DNA of 64,000 nt from Cylindrobasidium torrendii FP15055 ss-10 (GCA_000934385.1 KN880503.1:1-64000), one strand, 5' to 3'. Positions 23,730-35,674 are shown, counted from the first letter of the stretch. The notes: generated by a model not told the origin, from the letters alone. Program-made: numbers and translations.

Positions 23730-24534
23730 CTATCGAAGCTTCAAGCATCCTTTGTTTAGATACGGATAGGTTAGTTTGAGGTCTGCGCGCATACGCGAGT
23801 CGAGATTCCCCCATAAAATGAGTCTTTTCTGCCACTCTCCCTCGTCCGCAAATGCTTGTAACTCCTTTTCATAGGCGTTGATGTGCAAGACGGTAATGGG
23901 CAGACATCGTATAGCGTGGACATGAGATTCTAGATAATCGGCCAGTCGAACAGAAGGATGTTTGCTTTGCTTGATGGGATATGTGCGTTTACTGAGGTAA
24001 GATATCAAGCGAGTTTGGACATCGGCGCGCGCGACCTCATTGAGGTAGTTGGACTCGTTGCCGGGGTGGTATCTGGCGCTGAGGAGTGTATAGGCATGGT
24101 ACGCGTGGAAAGATGAGGAAAGAGACACTCCGTGTTCTGCAAGCGAGAAGACGAGGATCGCGAGAGCGGTACGATGATTCCCGTCGAGAAACCACTGCTC
24201 GGCGCGGACGGCAAGCGCCATACCAACGGCAACGCTGACAGCGCTTGAGACGCGCTACATACCTAGTCAGTCTAACATGATGTTGGTTTTTGCACAATGT
24301 ACCTACCATGCTCGTCGTGGCACAAGGGAGGATCGGGTCTTTCAACTGCATTCCATGCAGACTCGCCTGTGCCTCCTTACTCTTTGATAGATAGTGTCTC
24401 TGGAAGCCGTAAGGGCTGCCTGCAGGTGTTACACCGGACGTCACGACCTTGTTGAGCTGCAGAGCACGTAGTGGGTTTGCGGTGGAAAGACAGCCACAGA
24501 CGGTCGTGCGAACATCCAACAGAGGTACAGACAT
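23730..24534 (-). CDS. Fic/Doc-fold (Fido) protein, copy 1, motif His replaced
   Basis: Two exons with an intron at 24255-24306; about 250 residues. The N-terminal half (MSVPLLDVRTTVCGCLSTAN, then GFQRHYLSKSKEA) is shared with copy 2. Exon 2 carries QWFLDGNHRTALAILVF, which matches the Doc-type Fic motif HxFxDGNxRTA in spacing, helix pattern and flanking residues, except that the motif His is Gln. Classical Fic/Doc enzymes transfer AMP or phosphate using that His as base, so this copy may be inactive or use altered chemistry. Ends YPYLNKGCLKLR. Cytosolic by lack of signal or membrane segments. Family call rests on one strong motif. Confidence 0.7.
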
Positions 24535-24976
24535 TTGAGCGCCGTAAACATTATCTTCGGCAACGTGAGGTCTCCCTCTGCATATCGTAGCATTGACTGT
24601 CTGAAGTCAGAAGGGATAAACAAATGCGACATTGATGCACTCACGTAATGATAAAAGGTCTGACTGGGGTAACGGGTTTGTGAGCAGGACACTGCACATT
24701 TCGAAGCGTGGATCTGTGAACTTCACAGGATGATGGTTCGAAGTAACGAACACGCTAACACGTGATATTCCTGATGACTAGGATTTCTGACTGCGAACTC
24801 ATCGTTAAATCATGTAGTCTGTGTATTGGGGCTCGTAAACTACGCTTCGCACAACGGCCAACAACCTGGATTTCAATAATCAGTCACTGTAGACTACCGC
24901 CGCAACAACAATATATAAGGAGGCATGGAAGCGTATCGACTGAAGTAATGCTCACCCTTATACACCCTTATAATAA
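24535..24976. other. Intergenic region between the Fido copies
   Basis: No supported gene. An 83-codon frame at 24441-24692 overlaps the start of copy 1 in another frame and is probably spurious. An AATATATAAGGAGG stretch at about 24909-24922 could be a TATA-like site but lies on the plus strand, so its target is unclear. Confidence 0.35.
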
Positions 24977-25806
24977 CTACCGTAGCTTTAGGGGACCTTT
25001 GTCGAGGTATGGGTAGCAGGCCAGCTTGAGATCCGTGCGCTCACGCCTGTCAAGAGACCTCCAAATTTCGAGTCGCTCCTGCCACCTTGCCTTGTCCGCA
25101 AGCGCCTGCAGCTCGTTCATACGAGCCTCGACACGCTCGATGGTGACAGAAAGACCACCGATTACGAGGACGTGAGACAAAAGGTAGTCAGACAGTCGTG
25201 AATGGGTGTTCAGCAGGATTTTGCTTTGTGTGATGGGATATGTGCGTGTGTGAAGGTATGCTTTCAATCGGGTTGTCACATCTGCGCGCGCCGCTTCGTT
25301 CAGAGAGTTGGACTCGTTTCCGGGATGGAATCTTGCACTGAGTATAGTGTACGCATGATACGCTCGAAAGCTGGAGGAGAGGATCACACCGTGCTCGGCA
25401 AGCGAGAAGACCAGGGCAGCGAGAGCAGTACGGTGATTACCGTTGAGAAACCACTGCTCGGTGCGGATGGCAATGGCAATCCTGACAGCGATGTCTATAG
25501 CTTGGGATACGGACTGATTATGAGAAATAATGCTTCAACACGTGTTCCATGGGGCCAAAACACACGCACCATAATACCCCTCGAGATACTCAGTAGCCCT
25601 TCTGCACTGTCACCTAAATTCCTGTCTTCCGAGACTGCCAGAACAGCCTTGATTTTGGATAGACAATGCCTTTGGAAACCGCAAGGCCTCTCTGTCGGGG
25701 TGGAGTCGTATGTCACTGCTTCATTGAGCTGCAGGGAACGTAGAGGGTCTGCCGTCGGAAGACGGCCGATGACAATAGAGCGTAAGTCTGGAAGAGACAG
25801 AGACAT
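24977..25806 (-). CDS. Fic/Doc-fold (Fido) protein, copy 2, motif His and Asp replaced
   Basis: Tandem paralogue of copy 1 in the same orientation. The intron at 25514-25569 gives exon 2 starting SVSQAIDIAVRIAIAIRTEQ. The motif reads QWFLNGNHRTALAALVF: again Gln for the catalytic His, plus Asn where copy 1 has Asp. The start MSLSLPDLRSIVIGRL and the end YPYLDKGPLKLR align with copy 1 end to end, with the segment ILSARFHPGNESN nearly identical. Selection appears to have kept the helix and the GNHRTA loop in both copies, so a retained binding role is possible. Function unknown. Confidence 0.7.
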
Positions 25807-26199
25807 TCAAGCCTCGCAAAAATCGATATTTGGAGTCGAGGGGTGTGGCCTGCACGCTGAAGGATGGTTGTTCAGAGAGAAGGCCCACCAATGGCTGCGC
25901 GTAAACTTCTGGCGTCACATGAATCCGGCATAGAGAAGCTCATTGAAGTATACACATCACAAACAAGTAGATCCTCGAATCAGTATACAATGAAGGAAAA
26001 ACAGTAAAGATAGATAAGAAAATGAAAAACCGAGTTAAAGTGGGAGAAGGTAACGCAAAAGCAGGGATAATAAAAAGGAAGTAGACCAAAGGAGCGTGTG
26101 TGTCGATACCCAACGGGCAGATAGCTAAACGAGTGTTGGTCTTGTATGCGTACCAATATATGTCCTTATTCCTCCGTTGCGCGAAAGAAGTAGGTAGAT
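25807..26199. other. Intergenic region, no gene recognised
   Basis: Upstream of Fido copy 2 and downstream of the Boi-like gene. AT-rich with only short frames. Confidence 0.35.
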
Positions 26200-29100
26200 T
26201 TACATAGCGGACCACGGTGTCCCCGTAGGTGCAATGAAGTTTGCTGCATGCACCGTGCCCTTCGCCATACCCGCCGCCAACGCTTTCCTCTTATCCTCCC
26301 ATGTCCTCAGCGCCTTCAAAAGCTGAATGATCTTCTCCCTGTTGCCTTGTCGAATATCATTGATACTAATGCTCCCCATCTTCACCTCGTTGTCCAAAAG
26401 GAAGTCAAACAGCTTGAAGAGACCCTCGAGCTTCTCGTCATTGGGGCCAGAGGGGAACGCGCTGTCAAGAACAGGAGGTTGGCATGGACGACCCTTCACC
26501 GACTCGGCTATTCTCAACAGCTCAAGCGCTCCACAGATAGAGCCGCTGGTGTCCTTGATGTGAAGGTTCTCCGGTAGATGGTCATTCGCCCATCGTACGA
26601 GGTCATCGTCTACCGGGAATACAGCCTGCACAATCAAATCAATATCTTGTCTCTATCGTCAAGTCAAGCACACAACATACCTCTGACTTGCGGCGTTCTG
26701 GTCTGGGCGGCGCTGTTGATGCAGCCTTGGGCGTCGATGGCCCACTCAAGCCCATGGGTGTCGCAGGTTCTGGCTGGTCCGTGAAGAAAGTATTGACACG
26801 AGCGCGCTCGTCTTTGCTCTCGCTACCCGATGGGAGACCCATTAGCACCCTCGCGTCCCGGCTAGATAGTTGATTCGGGTTGTCACGACGAAGCGCGCGC
26901 TGAGTAGCGTCGCGCTGTGTGGGTGACGGCGGTCTAGGCGCGGGGTTCATGGCTTGAGCAACCATCAACGGGATGGTTGGGATGTTGACAGAGGAGATGA
27001 CGGGCTCTGAACATTGGTCAGACTCAAAGGACAGGTGGGAGGTTGTGTCGACGTACGGTTGTAGTCTCGTGCGATGGTCGCCTTCATGATAGCCTTCATC
27101 CACTCCCGGATGACCATCTTGTCGTCCGAGCTGAAGAAGTGCATCCTGTCGCGCTCGTGCTCGATACGGAAGCCATACTTTCCAGGGTTCAAGTTCTCAT
27201 CGACGGTGACACGGTACCCATTGATATTGACGTATCCTTTGATCTTGGTTTGCTGCGAGAAAATGAGTAACTTGGGATGGTGCTACGGTTTGCAGACTTA
27301 CTGAAGGACTGTCACTCTTCAGGATGTATAGATGTGGTCCCTTGAGAAGGAAAAAGCGGAGCTTCCAGCTGGTTATCCGTTCGCCTCGTTTGCGCATCCA
27401 ACCTTTGTGATCCGGGTCACCGATTTGGTCGAAGATATTCTGTCCAGGCTTCAGCGGGCTAGGATGGTTGGGAGGTTCGGCTGGTGCTGCAGGGCCGGGA
27501 TATGATGAGGTGCGCTTTCGGAGGAGGGCGGGGGACTTCTCTCCCTCGACCGAGTTTTCTCGAGAGTGGGTTGGTCGTGCATCCTTGTCTCGGGGCTTCA
27601 CGGTCGAATCCGCCTTTGCGTTGGATACCATGCCAATACTAGCGCGACCAACGGACTTGCGACTGGCCGTTGTGAGCTTAGGCATGTGGAAGCCAGACCC
27701 CTTGCCATCCTTATCCTTCAAATCGTTCTCCTCAGAACTGCAAAAGGTTTGAATGAGAAAGACCGGTCAATAATCGGATGTCACGTACGAGTATTTCGGC
27801 GCGGGTTTACGATGCTTGCCAATGCCACTGCTGAAGCTGCCGCCGAACAGGCTCAACCGCTCAGACGGTTTGCCACCCGCGTCAACACTCCTCTTGGAGC
27901 GAGCATGGCGGACGGTGGTGTCCTTATCCCCGCCTTTCTCCTTTTCTTTGTCTGAGGATTTTGTTGACGCCCTATCCTTGTCCTTCTTCTCCTTCTCGGA
28001 AAATGACCGCGATGTCGGAGAAACGCTATCCTTGGTCGAATGACCAGTCGAGTCGCGGCCGAACACTCGGCGCATTGTACCCTTCCGTGTATCGCCCTGC
28101 ATGGAATATGAGCTCTTGGAACAGTGAGAGTAGGCAGAAACACACATCACTCATTGCGGCCCGGTCGTCTTCACCCTCTTCAGGAATACCAGAGACGGCC
28201 TTGACGGACTGACCAATAGCACCATCGCTGGGTGAAAGTGATAGTTGACTGGGCCGCTTCTGCAACAAGTTTGAGCATACGAGCATCTGTGTAAAAAGAG
28301 GAGACATACGGAAGCCATGATAGTCTGAGTAGAGCTTGAAATTCCGAGTCCATGACTTTCGCCGTACGTGCTGTCCGCAAGATTGGAGGTGACTGGAGAG
28401 GCTGGAAGATCGGCTGTGACACTTTCTGGGCTAAGGAGGGTGTTGATCCCGCTTATGGAGCCCTTATACGATCCAGGATACGAATTGTGGGACTGCGACT
28501 GGGAAACATTCCTTGAATGGCCAGTGGGACTATGCTGGTACGACATCGGGGAATCAAAGAGGCGAGCAGATTGAGGCGTCGCCATGCTGGCGGAGGCAGG
28601 AGATGGCTCCGGCTGGTCAGAGTATGTGACGGATGGCGGGCGGCGGAGTTCAGTGATGTAGTTCGCAATACGCATCCGCTTGCCGAAAGCCATAATTCCA
28701 ATTTCGCTCTTGAGCATGTTGACGTCGAGGTCGAGTAGCACGTCCCCGGATATCTCTTGCTCTGTGAGAGCGTGAGAACACACACAAACACAGATAATCG
28801 ACTTACCGACGAACTTGTCGCAAACCTCTTGGTCGAAGCCCTTGCTGCTCAGCCAGTCAACGACCTCACTGACAGACCATTCTGAAGGATGAGTAGCCTT
28901 TTCCTTTGAGGCAAGTGTCGACGATGTGGCTGTTGAAAAAGATGCCTCATTGGGACTCTTCAGTGGAGGCGGGCTGTTTGGTCGGCTCGACAAGAGTGTT
29001 GAGTGGGACGTAGGAGTGATATGAGCCGGTGGCAAGGAGGGGGTGCTGCTGGTCGCGCTTCTTGGGATGGGAACAGGACCACCTGGCCTGGGCCGAGTCA

Positions 29101-30278
29101 TTTGCTGGATGAGGAACTCCGAGGAATGAGTGGGGGACGACGACGTGGTGTCTTTGAGGTTGGCACTAGCGCGCCGTGATTCGAGTGCTGTCGGCTCAGG
29201 GGAGCTTGGCAAGTATACAGAGGCCGCACGCGCGACAACATCGTCTTCGAGGAGAGAGCTCTGTCTGCGAGGTGTTGGGAACGAACCCACTGTCGCAGTG
29301 TGTGGCTCATCAACTTCGGAGGCGACGCCAGAGTATTCGGATGCGCGGTCGGTATGCGCGGCGTCGGGTACCATTAGTCGGGAAAGGAGATCTTCCTCAG
29401 ACTCTTCGGGAATGAGAGAATGGCGCCGCGGATACGAGGAGGCCGAAGTCGGATAGTGGTCTCCGTCGTCTTCGCCATCGTCGCTTTCGTCACTAAGCTC
29501 GACAGCAATGGGTGGTGCGTAGGAACGACTGTTTTGGGTCCGTCCTATCATTTCAAGTCGTTCTGCATCCGCGATGGCCTGGCGGGCCTTCTCTGCAAGC
29601 TTGGTCCGTGCCTTCTTGTGCCAGCCTTGGCCTTCTTCATCCGCGCTTTCGCCAGCGTCGCTAAGATCGGCATCCCCATCGGTGTCGGTGTCGCGTTCCG
29701 TGTCTGGACCCTTGCGTGAGCTTGCAAAGCTAAAGCTTCGGTCCTCATCGCCGCGCCTCTGTCCGAGCTGCTCAATCGCCTGTTGTACATCGGTCATGGT
29801 GGCTTGCATTACCTCGCCATCCTTGGCTTCCTGACCATTGAGGTGTATCATCGGCGCTGAAGGGGTTTGTGCCTTTGGGGTAGCTGTTGTGGTTCCAGGA
29901 CCGCTTGATGCGACGCCGATGTTATCTGGCACGTCCGACGTTGTGTAAGCTTGAGGAAACAAGCCGACCTTGCCAAACGAATTTCGCCCCTTGTTGACAG
30001 TCAATACATATGCTGCTCGCAGATTCATGAGGAAACGAGGACGACGGAGGGTAGGGTGATAGCAAAGCCATTAGAGCCGAACACTGGTCCATCTTGAAGC
30101 CAGAGCGTCGAGGACAGCGCTGCATGGTGTTTAGGATAGAGGGGCGACATACCTGCCACCAGCCGTCTCCATATTCATCATCTTTCTCAATCACTTCTAT
30201 CTGCTCCCCCGCTCGAAAGCCGACTTCATCATCCTTCTCGGGCACAAAATCATGCAGCGCGTACACGAATGTTGGCAT
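26200..30278 (-). CDS. Boi-like cell-polarity scaffold: SH3, SAM, PH and CH-like domains
   Basis: Large minus-strand gene of about 1,100 residues. It begins with an SH3 domain (MPTFVYALHDFVPEKDDEVG, then GDGWWQ, NSFGKVGLFPQAYT). A long Ser/Pro-rich region follows, then a SAM domain (WSVSEVVDWLSSKGFDQEVC, DLDVNMLKSEIGIMAFGKRM) and a Lys/Ser-rich linker. The PH domain is HKGWMRKRGERITSWKLRFF, LKGPHLYILKSD, INGYRVTVDENLNPGKYGF, MVIREWMKAIMKATI. This order matches yeast Boi1/Boi2, cortical scaffolds linking Cdc42 signalling to exocytosis. The C terminus (DDDLVRWANDHLPENL, LFKLFDFLLDNEVKM, KIIQLLKALRTWEDK) looks like a calponin-homology domain. At least eight introns; some junctions in the middle are approximate. 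Confidence 0.88.
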
Positions 30279-31010
30279 GGCGGATCGTGGGGAGATACAA
30301 AGAAGTGGTTATGCAGCCCGCGGAAAGGGTCGCCTTGCGCAGCCACGAGTTTGTTCGGCCAGTTGGGATAATCAAAGAGCCTCCGAGGATCGCGATGTTG
30401 GGTATGTGTTCGTCGGAATGCGTCCAAAGCCGCCTCCCGAGAACGATGAGTAGAAAAAACCGCAGAGGTTGACCCGTGGTCGACGGTTGTGAGAACGAAC
30501 AAGGCCCAGGACCCGCGCAGAAGCGGCGGCTTACATCTTTGTCAGCACGATCACACCACTTCCGTCACCGTCACCGTCTGCTGGTGAACGCCTGGGTTTA
30601 GCGAGGCTTCCGCTCTGTTTCGCGTATATTCATAGCCCCATTTTAATTCTCCTTGCTCATCTCCAAGGGAATACTACACCCCATTTGGTTAGGCCGGTAT
30701 ACCGTGCCCGCGAGCCTGCGAAAAATGAGTATTGTTGTTTGCTGAACTCTGCTGTTGTTGTTTCTGCGCGCGCCGAACGTTGACTTTGAGTTCTAGGCCG
30801 CCGCATAGTACAGTGATGCGTTCCAGAATGGTTGAATCGCAACAGCGCTGAACCAGCGCCATGAAGCTGCAGCCAATTACTCACAAAAGCTCATTTACAA
30901 TACTGCAACGACTTTTTCCTGTGGTACAGCAGCCTCAGATGGGTGCGCCCCGACACATTCCATAAATAAGGATCGTGGTATTTAGCCGTAATTTCAAGTT
31001 TACACATAAC
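30279..31010. other. Intergenic region, no gene recognised
   Basis: Promoter side of the Boi-like gene and 3' flank of F-box-like paralogue 4. Overlapping short frames on both strands near 30.1-30.5 kb are shadows or noise. Confidence 0.4.
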
Positions 31011-32354
31011 TCAGTACCATGATCGCAAACTTACATCTGTCGTCGAGGTAGATGTAGTACCAAAGGCCGCCATCCCATCCTCCGTCAAGAAGCGTGCGTT
31101 AGTCGCAGGGAACATGTTTTCGTTGACCCATCGAAAGCTGGCCTCTGCCGATCCAGCTCCCGGTTCTCCAGCATTCTCCAGCAAGAAATCCCGCGGACTA
31201 TGATCTATGCAAACGAGGTGCCAATCCAGATGCATGGCATGAAGCCCACTGGAGCCAAGGGCTGCATCAAGACGACGAATTCGCGCTGTTTCTGTGCTGT
31301 CAAAGTGTTGCACTACTGGCCATTGGAAGACCACCAAGATCTCGAGGGAGCGCAATGTAGCTTCGGAACAACGGCAGCGTTGTTCCAATGTTCGAGCCCA
31401 TATATCCAAGTACAACCACGGACAGAATTGAGCCGACTCGTGGGGGCTATAACGGACAGTGATTTGAAATTCAAGAACTTCGAGGCTTTGCGGCAGGAAG
31501 AATGATAGAGTGCCTATCGAATATCAACGCGTAAGATGCAGGGAACGGCAAATGCAAAGCGAATATAAACCTGTATCCTGCGCTGCGTCGTCGCAAAATG
31601 GCATTCGAAGTTCTCGTAGAGTGCTACTCCAGCATCGGAGGAGCCTATTGAACGTGCTCAGAGAGCTGTGGCTCCGAAGCGGCTCTTCGATCGTCAGCGA
31701 CTCTAGTATCGGGAACATACCACGCTCTATGAGTTTTTGCATAGAAACGGATGTTACCAGGCGGCAGTAGGAGAGCGTGACAGTCCGGAGGGACGTGAAT
31801 GGTTTTGCGACTAGGTTTTCGATGACATCCTCAGCCAGGCCGTCGCCAAACTCGCACTTTATCCTGAGACATTCCATGCGTGGAAACACAGAGAGAATTT
31901 CAAAGACCTTCATCAGCGCGTTTGTGCGTGTGCCGATAGTTTCCTTGTACATATGGAGTTCGACGTTGGTAATTGTGCTTGGAAGATAGTTGAGCGTGAA
32001 GACCGTGCGGGGCTGGGACAATGGCCTGAGGCAGTCGAAATCCACCGCGGTGAGTCCTTTGAGTAGTTTGAAAAGTCGAGGAAGGTCTTGACCCTTATAC
32101 AGATCAGTGGCGGAGGTAACTCTGACTGCACGGACGACTGCGCAGATGGAAGGCATGGGTTCGAGTATGTCTATAAGAAAACGTAGGTTTCGAATGGTCC
32201 GAAGTTGGATGGTGGAGAACCGGTGTTTTCGAATGCGATAGATGACCTCAGGCCAGACGAGCGCTATTCCGCTGAACGGGTCCGCAAATTCATGTGATCC
32301 GCTTTGCAGGGCGTCTATTATGACAAGTTTGATCTCGGGAGGAAGTTCCCGCAT
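31011..32354 (-). CDS. F-box-like protein, paralogue 4 (subfamily B)
   Basis: Two exons joined by a phase-1 intron that starts GTTTAT after DDAAQDT and ends at the AG before GCACTCTATC (about 31515). The start MRELPPEIKLVIIDAL with DPFSGIALVWPEVIYRIRKH is the divergent F-box; then FPRMECLRIKC, FTSLRTVTLSYCRL, LIERGMFPILESLTIEE, LLRCWSSTLRELRMP, and in exon 2 FFLPQSLEVLEFQI, LDIWARTLEQRCRCSEATLR, LHAMHLDWHLVC and NENMFPATNARFLTEDG. First gene of a four-gene tandem array (31.0-37.3 kb). Likely an SCF substrate receptor by family; target unknown. Confidence 0.83.
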
Positions 32355-32382
32355 TCTTGGTGATGATATCCAGGCGCGTCCA

Positions 32383-32405
32383 GGGTGGGATGATGGTAGA
32401 GATGA
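32383..32405 (-). promoter_or_regulatory. GATGATGGTAGAGAT element upstream of paralogue 4
   Basis: GGATGATGGTAGAGATGAAAG (plus-strand reading) about 30 bp upstream of the ATG matches elements at the same position upstream of paralogues 5, 6 and 7. Confidence 0.45.
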
Positions 32406-32647
32406 AAGCCCAACTCTGCGCCGTACGGAGATCGGCCCGATACTGCATCCTTGCGCCGATCAAGAACACTTCTGCCCTGGCAGCCCTGCCTTTGGATTTT
32501 CAGATTCACGAGTCAAATACAGGCTTTGCCTGGGCAAACGAACTTTATTACACACGAGAATGAGGTTTGACATTTTTGTTGAACGCAGCAACAATTCAAG
32601 CTGTGTAATACTGAGTATCAGTAGCAATCATCGTATTTCAGTCACCG

Positions 32648-33994
32648 CTAGAGATATATCTGATCCAATTCGATTGTAGTACCGAAAGTGTTCCTCCCAG
32701 CTTCCGTCAAAAAACGTGCACTAGTCGCAGGGAACACATTCTTATTCACCCATTCAAAGACGGTTTTTGGCGACGATTCATCGTCGAAATTATCATCGTC
32801 TTCTGACTCTAAGTCCATCCCATCGCCCTGACGGAGAATGAGGTGCCAATCCAGATGCATGACATGCAATTTGCTCGATCCAATGAGGGCATCTAGACGA
32901 TGAATGAATGTTGTCCCTGGGGCGTTTGCTTTGTGGACTTTTGGCCACCAAAATTCCACCGTGAGCACGAGTGAGCGCAGCGTCGCCCCAGAACGACACC
33001 GTTGTTCTAGTGTTCGTATCCATATGTCGGAGTACAAATCATGGCCATACACGCGTGTTGAACGCCTTCCGGTGAGGGCGATACGGAATTCCAGAATATC
33101 GAGGTTTGGAGGTAGAAAGAATGTTAGAGGACCTTTAAAATAATCATGAGGCAAAACATGCATTCGATGACAAAATGATGACAAACCTGAGTTGCTCTCT
33201 GCCTCACCTTCCAAGGGCATGCGAAGCTCCCGAAGAGTATCACTCCAGCATCGGAGGATTCCATCGAACACTCTCACAGAGCGCCGGTTCCAATCCGTGT
33301 CCACGATTGTGAGCGACTCCAAGTTTGGGAAAAGACCACGCTCGATGAGTATCCTCATAGATACCGATTCCAGTAAGAAGCACTCGAGCCTCAAAGTCCG
33401 GAGAGATGGGAATGGTTTTGCGACTATCTTGGTGATGGTGTCTTCACCCATGGCGATGTCGTCCTCCAAAGTACAGTGTAGCCTCAAATAATCCATGCAT
33501 GGAAATGCAGACAGAAGCTCAAAAGTTTTGGTCACTGCTTCTGTTGGCGAGTGGGCATAATCCGGGAAAATATGGAGATCGACATTGGTGATTGTGTTGG
33601 GAAGACAATGGAACGTGGCGACAGTGCCGGGTTGAGAGAATGGCTGGACAGAGTAGAGAGTCACATTGGTGAGTTTTGTGAGGAGCTTGAAAAGCCGGGG
33701 AAGATCAGGACCCTCGTACAGCTGGAGTGCGGCAAAGGTGGTCGTGACTTCAACTGCACGGACGAGTGCACAGATGGGAGGCATGGGCTCGAGTATGCCC
33801 AATAACCAGCGTAGGTTTTCCGGAGTACGAAGCCGAATGGTGGAGAACCGGTGCTCTCGGATACGAAAGATGACCTCTGGCCAGACGAGCGCTATTCCAC
33901 TGAATGGGTCCAGGAATCTGCCCGCAAGATGATCTATAATGGCCAGTTTAATCTCAAGAGGAATGTCCGGCATTTCTGGTGCTAAAGAGTGCAA
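32648..33994 (-). CDS. F-box-like protein, paralogue 5 (subfamily B)
   Basis: The whole region is one open frame of 448 codons, but comparison with paralogues 4 and 6 shows that 33133-33186 is an intron (GTTTGT..AAAG, 54 nt) that happens to be in frame and stop-free. The F-box segment is MPDIPLEIKLAIIDHL, DPFSGIALVWPEVIFRIREH, starting at an internal Met at 33973; an upstream Met at 33994 adds MHSLAPE. LRR-like repeats follow (FPSLRTLRLECFLL, LFPNLESLTIVD, ILRCWSDTLRELRMP, FFLPPNLDILEFRI, LHVMHLDWHLIL). C terminus NKNVFPATSARFLTEAGRN. Confidence 0.85.
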   Translation of the reverse strand: MHSLAPEMPDIPLEIKLAIIDHLAGRFLDPFSGIALVWPEVIFRIREHRFSTIRLRTPENLRWLLGILEPMPPICALVRAVEVTTTFAALQLYEGPDLPRLFKLLTKLTNVTLYSVQPFSQPGTVATFHCLPNTITNVDLHIFPDYAHSPTEAVTKTFELLSAFPCMDYLRLHCTLEDDIAMGEDTITKIVAKPFPSLRTLRLECFLLESVSMRILIERGLFPNLESLTIVDTDWNRRSVRVFDGILRCWSDTLRELRMPLEGEAESNSGLSSFCHRMHVLPHDYFKGPLTFFLPPNLDILEFRIALTGRRSTRVYGHDLYSDIWIRTLEQRCRSGATLRSLVLTVEFWWPKVHKANAPGTTFIHRLDALIGSSKLHVMHLDWHLILRQGDGMDLESEDDDNFDDESSPKTVFEWVNKNVFPATSARFLTEAGRNTFGTTIELDQIYL

Positions 33995-34004
33995 AAGCCA
34001 AGAT

Positions 34005-34048
34005 TGACGCAGACTGAAGACGTTGCGATGATGGTAGTGACTGTACAG
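34005..34048 (-). promoter_or_regulatory. Conserved 44-bp upstream element of paralogue 5
   Basis: Matches 35631-35674 upstream of paralogue 6 with only three or four differences; core GCGATGATGGTAGTGACTGT. Lies 11-75 bp from the possible start codons. Confidence 0.55.
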
Positions 34049-34274
34049 TCAAGCCCACGGAGGCCGGCCCGGGACCGGCCACTTATGCCGATCGAAAAGC
34101 AGCTCACTCAGCCTCAGGCCTCGACTTCAGCTACAGATCCGCAACCCAATAACAGATTCTGTAAAAGTGGTCTCCACACGCGCATACGCGCATGGTAAAT
34201 GAAAGCTTTCAGAAACTCGTCAAGCGTGGCAAGTACTAATTACCGAAATACAGTAGCCTACGAACTTTTACCAA

Positions 34275-35610
34275 TCACCAACACATACTTTTCAAGGTAG
34301 CTGTAGTACCAAATGTATGCCTCCCATCTTCTGTGAGAAAACGTGCACAAGTCGCAGGGAACATGTTCTCATACACCCATTGAGTGACGGTTTCTCGCGA
34401 CGGCGGTTCATCATTATCGATATCCTCCAACCGGTCGCCGCAGATGGAATGCCAGTCCAAATGCATGACATGCAATTCTCTCGATCCTAGAAGGGCATCG
34501 AGTAGATGAAATCGCTCTGTCTCTGCGGCGTCTGCTTTGCGGATCTTTTGCCACGAAAAGGACATGGTGACCACGAGGGAGCGCAGCGTCGCCCCGGAAC
34601 GGCACCGTTGTTCTAGCGTTCGTATCAAAAAATCGGTATACCGATCATCGTCGAAATCAGGCATCCCGGGTTGGCTGGCGACGAAGGTGATACGAAATTC
34701 CAACACATCGAGGTTTGGAGGCAGGAAGAATGTTAAAGAGCCTATGTGTGCATGAGAGAAAGCATCGTGCAAGCTTCAACCCAATTGACGACAGACCTGC
34801 AGAGTTCGCTACTGCCCCGGGATATGGAATTCGAAGCTCCTGTAGAGTATCACTCCAACAGTGGAGAAGTCCGTTGAACGCCTTGACAAGACCATGGTCC
34901 CAAATCATGTCCTCGATTGTGAGCGACTCCAAGTTCGGGGAAAGACCACGCTCGATGAGCTTTTCCATGGGCTTCAGTAAGGAGCTCCCGAGGCTCAAAG
35001 TCCGGAGGAATGGAAATGGCTTTGCGACTATCTGGGTGATGGCGTCCTCACCCATGGTAATGCTGCTATGACAAGTATACTCTAGCCCCAAACACTCTAC
35101 GAACGGAAATGCAGACAGAAGCTCGAAAGCTTTACACCATGCGTCTGTTGCCGAGTCGTGATATTCCGAGGACATATGGAGATCAACCTTTGTGATTGTG
35201 CTAGGAAGACAGTGGAACGCGGCGACAGTCTGGGGCTGGGAAAGCGGCTTGATGCCGCGGATCATTATGGTGTTAAGTTCTTTGAAGAGCCTGAAAAGCC
35301 GAGAAAGGTCAGGACTATCATACACACTGTCAGGGTGGCGGGAAAACAAGCTTGAGGTGATGTTGGCCGTGTGGATGATTGGGCATAGAGAGAGCAATCC
35401 CTCTAGTGCTTCTGCAAGCAAGCGTACTTTTCGTGTGGTATCGAGGTGGATGTTGGAGAATCGGAGCTCTCTAATGCGAAACATAACCTCTGGCCAGACG
35501 AGCGCTATTCCACTGAACGGGTCCAGGATATCGGTCTCCGCAAGGTCATCTATTATGGCTAGTTTGATCTCGAGAGGGATGTCCAGCATTTCAGATGCCA
35601 AAGAGTGCAA
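34275..35610 (-). CDS. F-box-like protein, paralogue 6 (subfamily B)
   Basis: Two exons with a phase-1 intron starting GTCTGT after AVANSA (about 34797) and ending at the AG before GCTCTTTAAC (about 34743). The product starts MLDIPLEIKLAIIDDL (Met at 35589; outer Met 35610 adds MHSLASE) with DPFSGIALVWPEVMFRIREL. Exon 2 reads GSLTFFLPPNLDVLEFRI, FLIRTLEQRCRSGATLRSLV, LHVMHLDWHSIC, YENMFPATCARFLTEDGR. Closest to paralogues 5 and 7. No damaged codon seen. Confidence 0.84.
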
Positions 35611-35630
35611 AAGCCGAGCGCGTTTGGGAC

Positions 35631-35674
35631 TGACGCAGACTCAAGATGTCGCGATGATGGTAGTGACTGTACAG
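35631..35674 (-). promoter_or_regulatory. Conserved 44-bp upstream element of paralogue 6
   Basis: Partner of 34005-34048, in the same place relative to the F-box-like start; core GCGATGATGGTAGTGACTGT. Confidence 0.55.

Noticed and set aside
30094..30502. Frames on both strands at the start of the Boi-like gene
   Set aside because: They overlap the SH3 exon and its promoter in other frames; treated as shadows.
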